From assembly GCA_900617975.1 (NCBI GenBank), contig UZAE01000936.1:1-16602 (forward strand): a DNA stretch of 16,602 nt, given 5' to 3'. Below the pieces are notes generated by a model. It was not told the DNA's origin. It did no database searches and saw only the letters and a program-made list of their open reading frames with translations. This document shows, piece after piece, positions 16,299 through 16,602 of the stretch. The position numbers were made by a program, and so were the translations under genes. This DNA comes from Rodentolepis nana (Eukaryota; Platyhelminthes; Cestoda; Cyclophyllidea; Hymenolepididae). The number at the start of each line of letters is the position of its first letter. The stretch's first letter is position 1.

Positions 16299-16602
16299 TT
16301 AATTTATTTTAAATGGCAGGCGTTTTAATAGTTATCATTAGCCCTTTTGCTGACTTTGGGCTTCACAGAGAGGCGAACAATCAAAGTTAGAAAAAAGTCG
16401 AGAGGGGAACAGAAGAGTGATTCACAGATGTAAAATAGGCAGACAGACACAAAGGCAGAGAAAAAAATAATAGGCAAGAAGAATACTGAGGAAGTGATCG
16501 AATATGATATAAAGTCGGGACATGGCAGCTTGAAGTCAAAAGTCAACTGCCAGGTTAAAGGGCTTTTTTCCGTAAGTGCATAACTTGACCAGGGCGCACC
16601 AC
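16299..16602 (-). mobile_element. S-family short retroposon, copy S6, cut by window end
   Basis: Minus-strand copy starting (tail side) at TTATTTTAAATGGCAGG and continuing through GGGCTTCACAGAG, the body and the conserved CAGGGCGCACCAC at the last base. The 5' head lies outside the window. It shares body variants with the old copy S3, which suggests a second subfamily. CACCACGTGG cannot be checked because the window stops inside it. Confidence 0.85.

Noticed and set aside
1..16602. CRISPR arrays, operons, phage genes, tRNA or rRNA genes
   Set aside because: None seen. The repeats are dispersed retroposons, and the gene structure is eukaryotic.

Overview
This window looks like a stretch of animal (metazoan) nuclear genome, most likely arthropod. 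It is AT-rich, has no bacterial-style gene packing, contains GT-AG splice signals and AATAAA signals, and carries many copies of a roughly 310-bp interspersed repeat plus a decayed non-LTR retrotransposon (LINE). The LINE's YADD reverse transcriptase and RNase H resemble, from memory, elements common in spiders and other arthropods. The species cannot be named from the sequence.

Layout. 1-313 and 1171-1479 are two copies of the short repeat (here 'S family') on the minus strand, the second with a 19-bp target-site duplication (TSD). 1499-2895 shows nothing recognisable. 2900-3239 is a clean solo LTR (TGT...ACA, 4-bp TSD ATCT). A truncated copy of the same LTR lies inverted at 5245-5404. From about 4163 to 6568 a set of phase-compatible, splice-flanked open segments on the plus strand suggests the 3' part of a gene. 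From 9328 down to 7121 a similar set on the minus strand suggests the 3' end of a second, Ser/Thr-rich gene. The two are convergent. Their only obvious poly(A) hexamers form the two arms of one 33-bp inverted repeat at 6963-6995. Both gene models are inference from splice sites and phase, and neither protein is recognised.

9343-13289 is mostly unassigned, with two weak candidate exons. 13290-15682 is a nested retroposon cluster: a full S copy (S4), then a short internally deleted S copy (S5), each bounded by the same target site AATATTTAAACC (three copies in all). S5 is split by a 1.9-kb 5'-truncated LINE fragment on the opposite strand with its own 14-bp TSD. The LINE fragment holds the RT YADD box, thumb, RNase H and a C-terminal CCHC finger, all broken by stops, a frameshift, tandem micro-duplications and a probable deletion. 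15683-16298 has nothing recognisable, and a further S copy (S6) runs off the right edge.

How the parts relate: the last ~60 bp of the S family matches the 3' end of the LINE, so the short elements were probably mobilised by this LINE's machinery. The LTR fragment and an old S copy (S3) sit inside the putative introns of the plus-strand gene. There is no CRISPR array, operon or phage content. The most interesting material is the S-family/LINE partnership, its nested insertion history and the bidirectional poly(A) hairpin.
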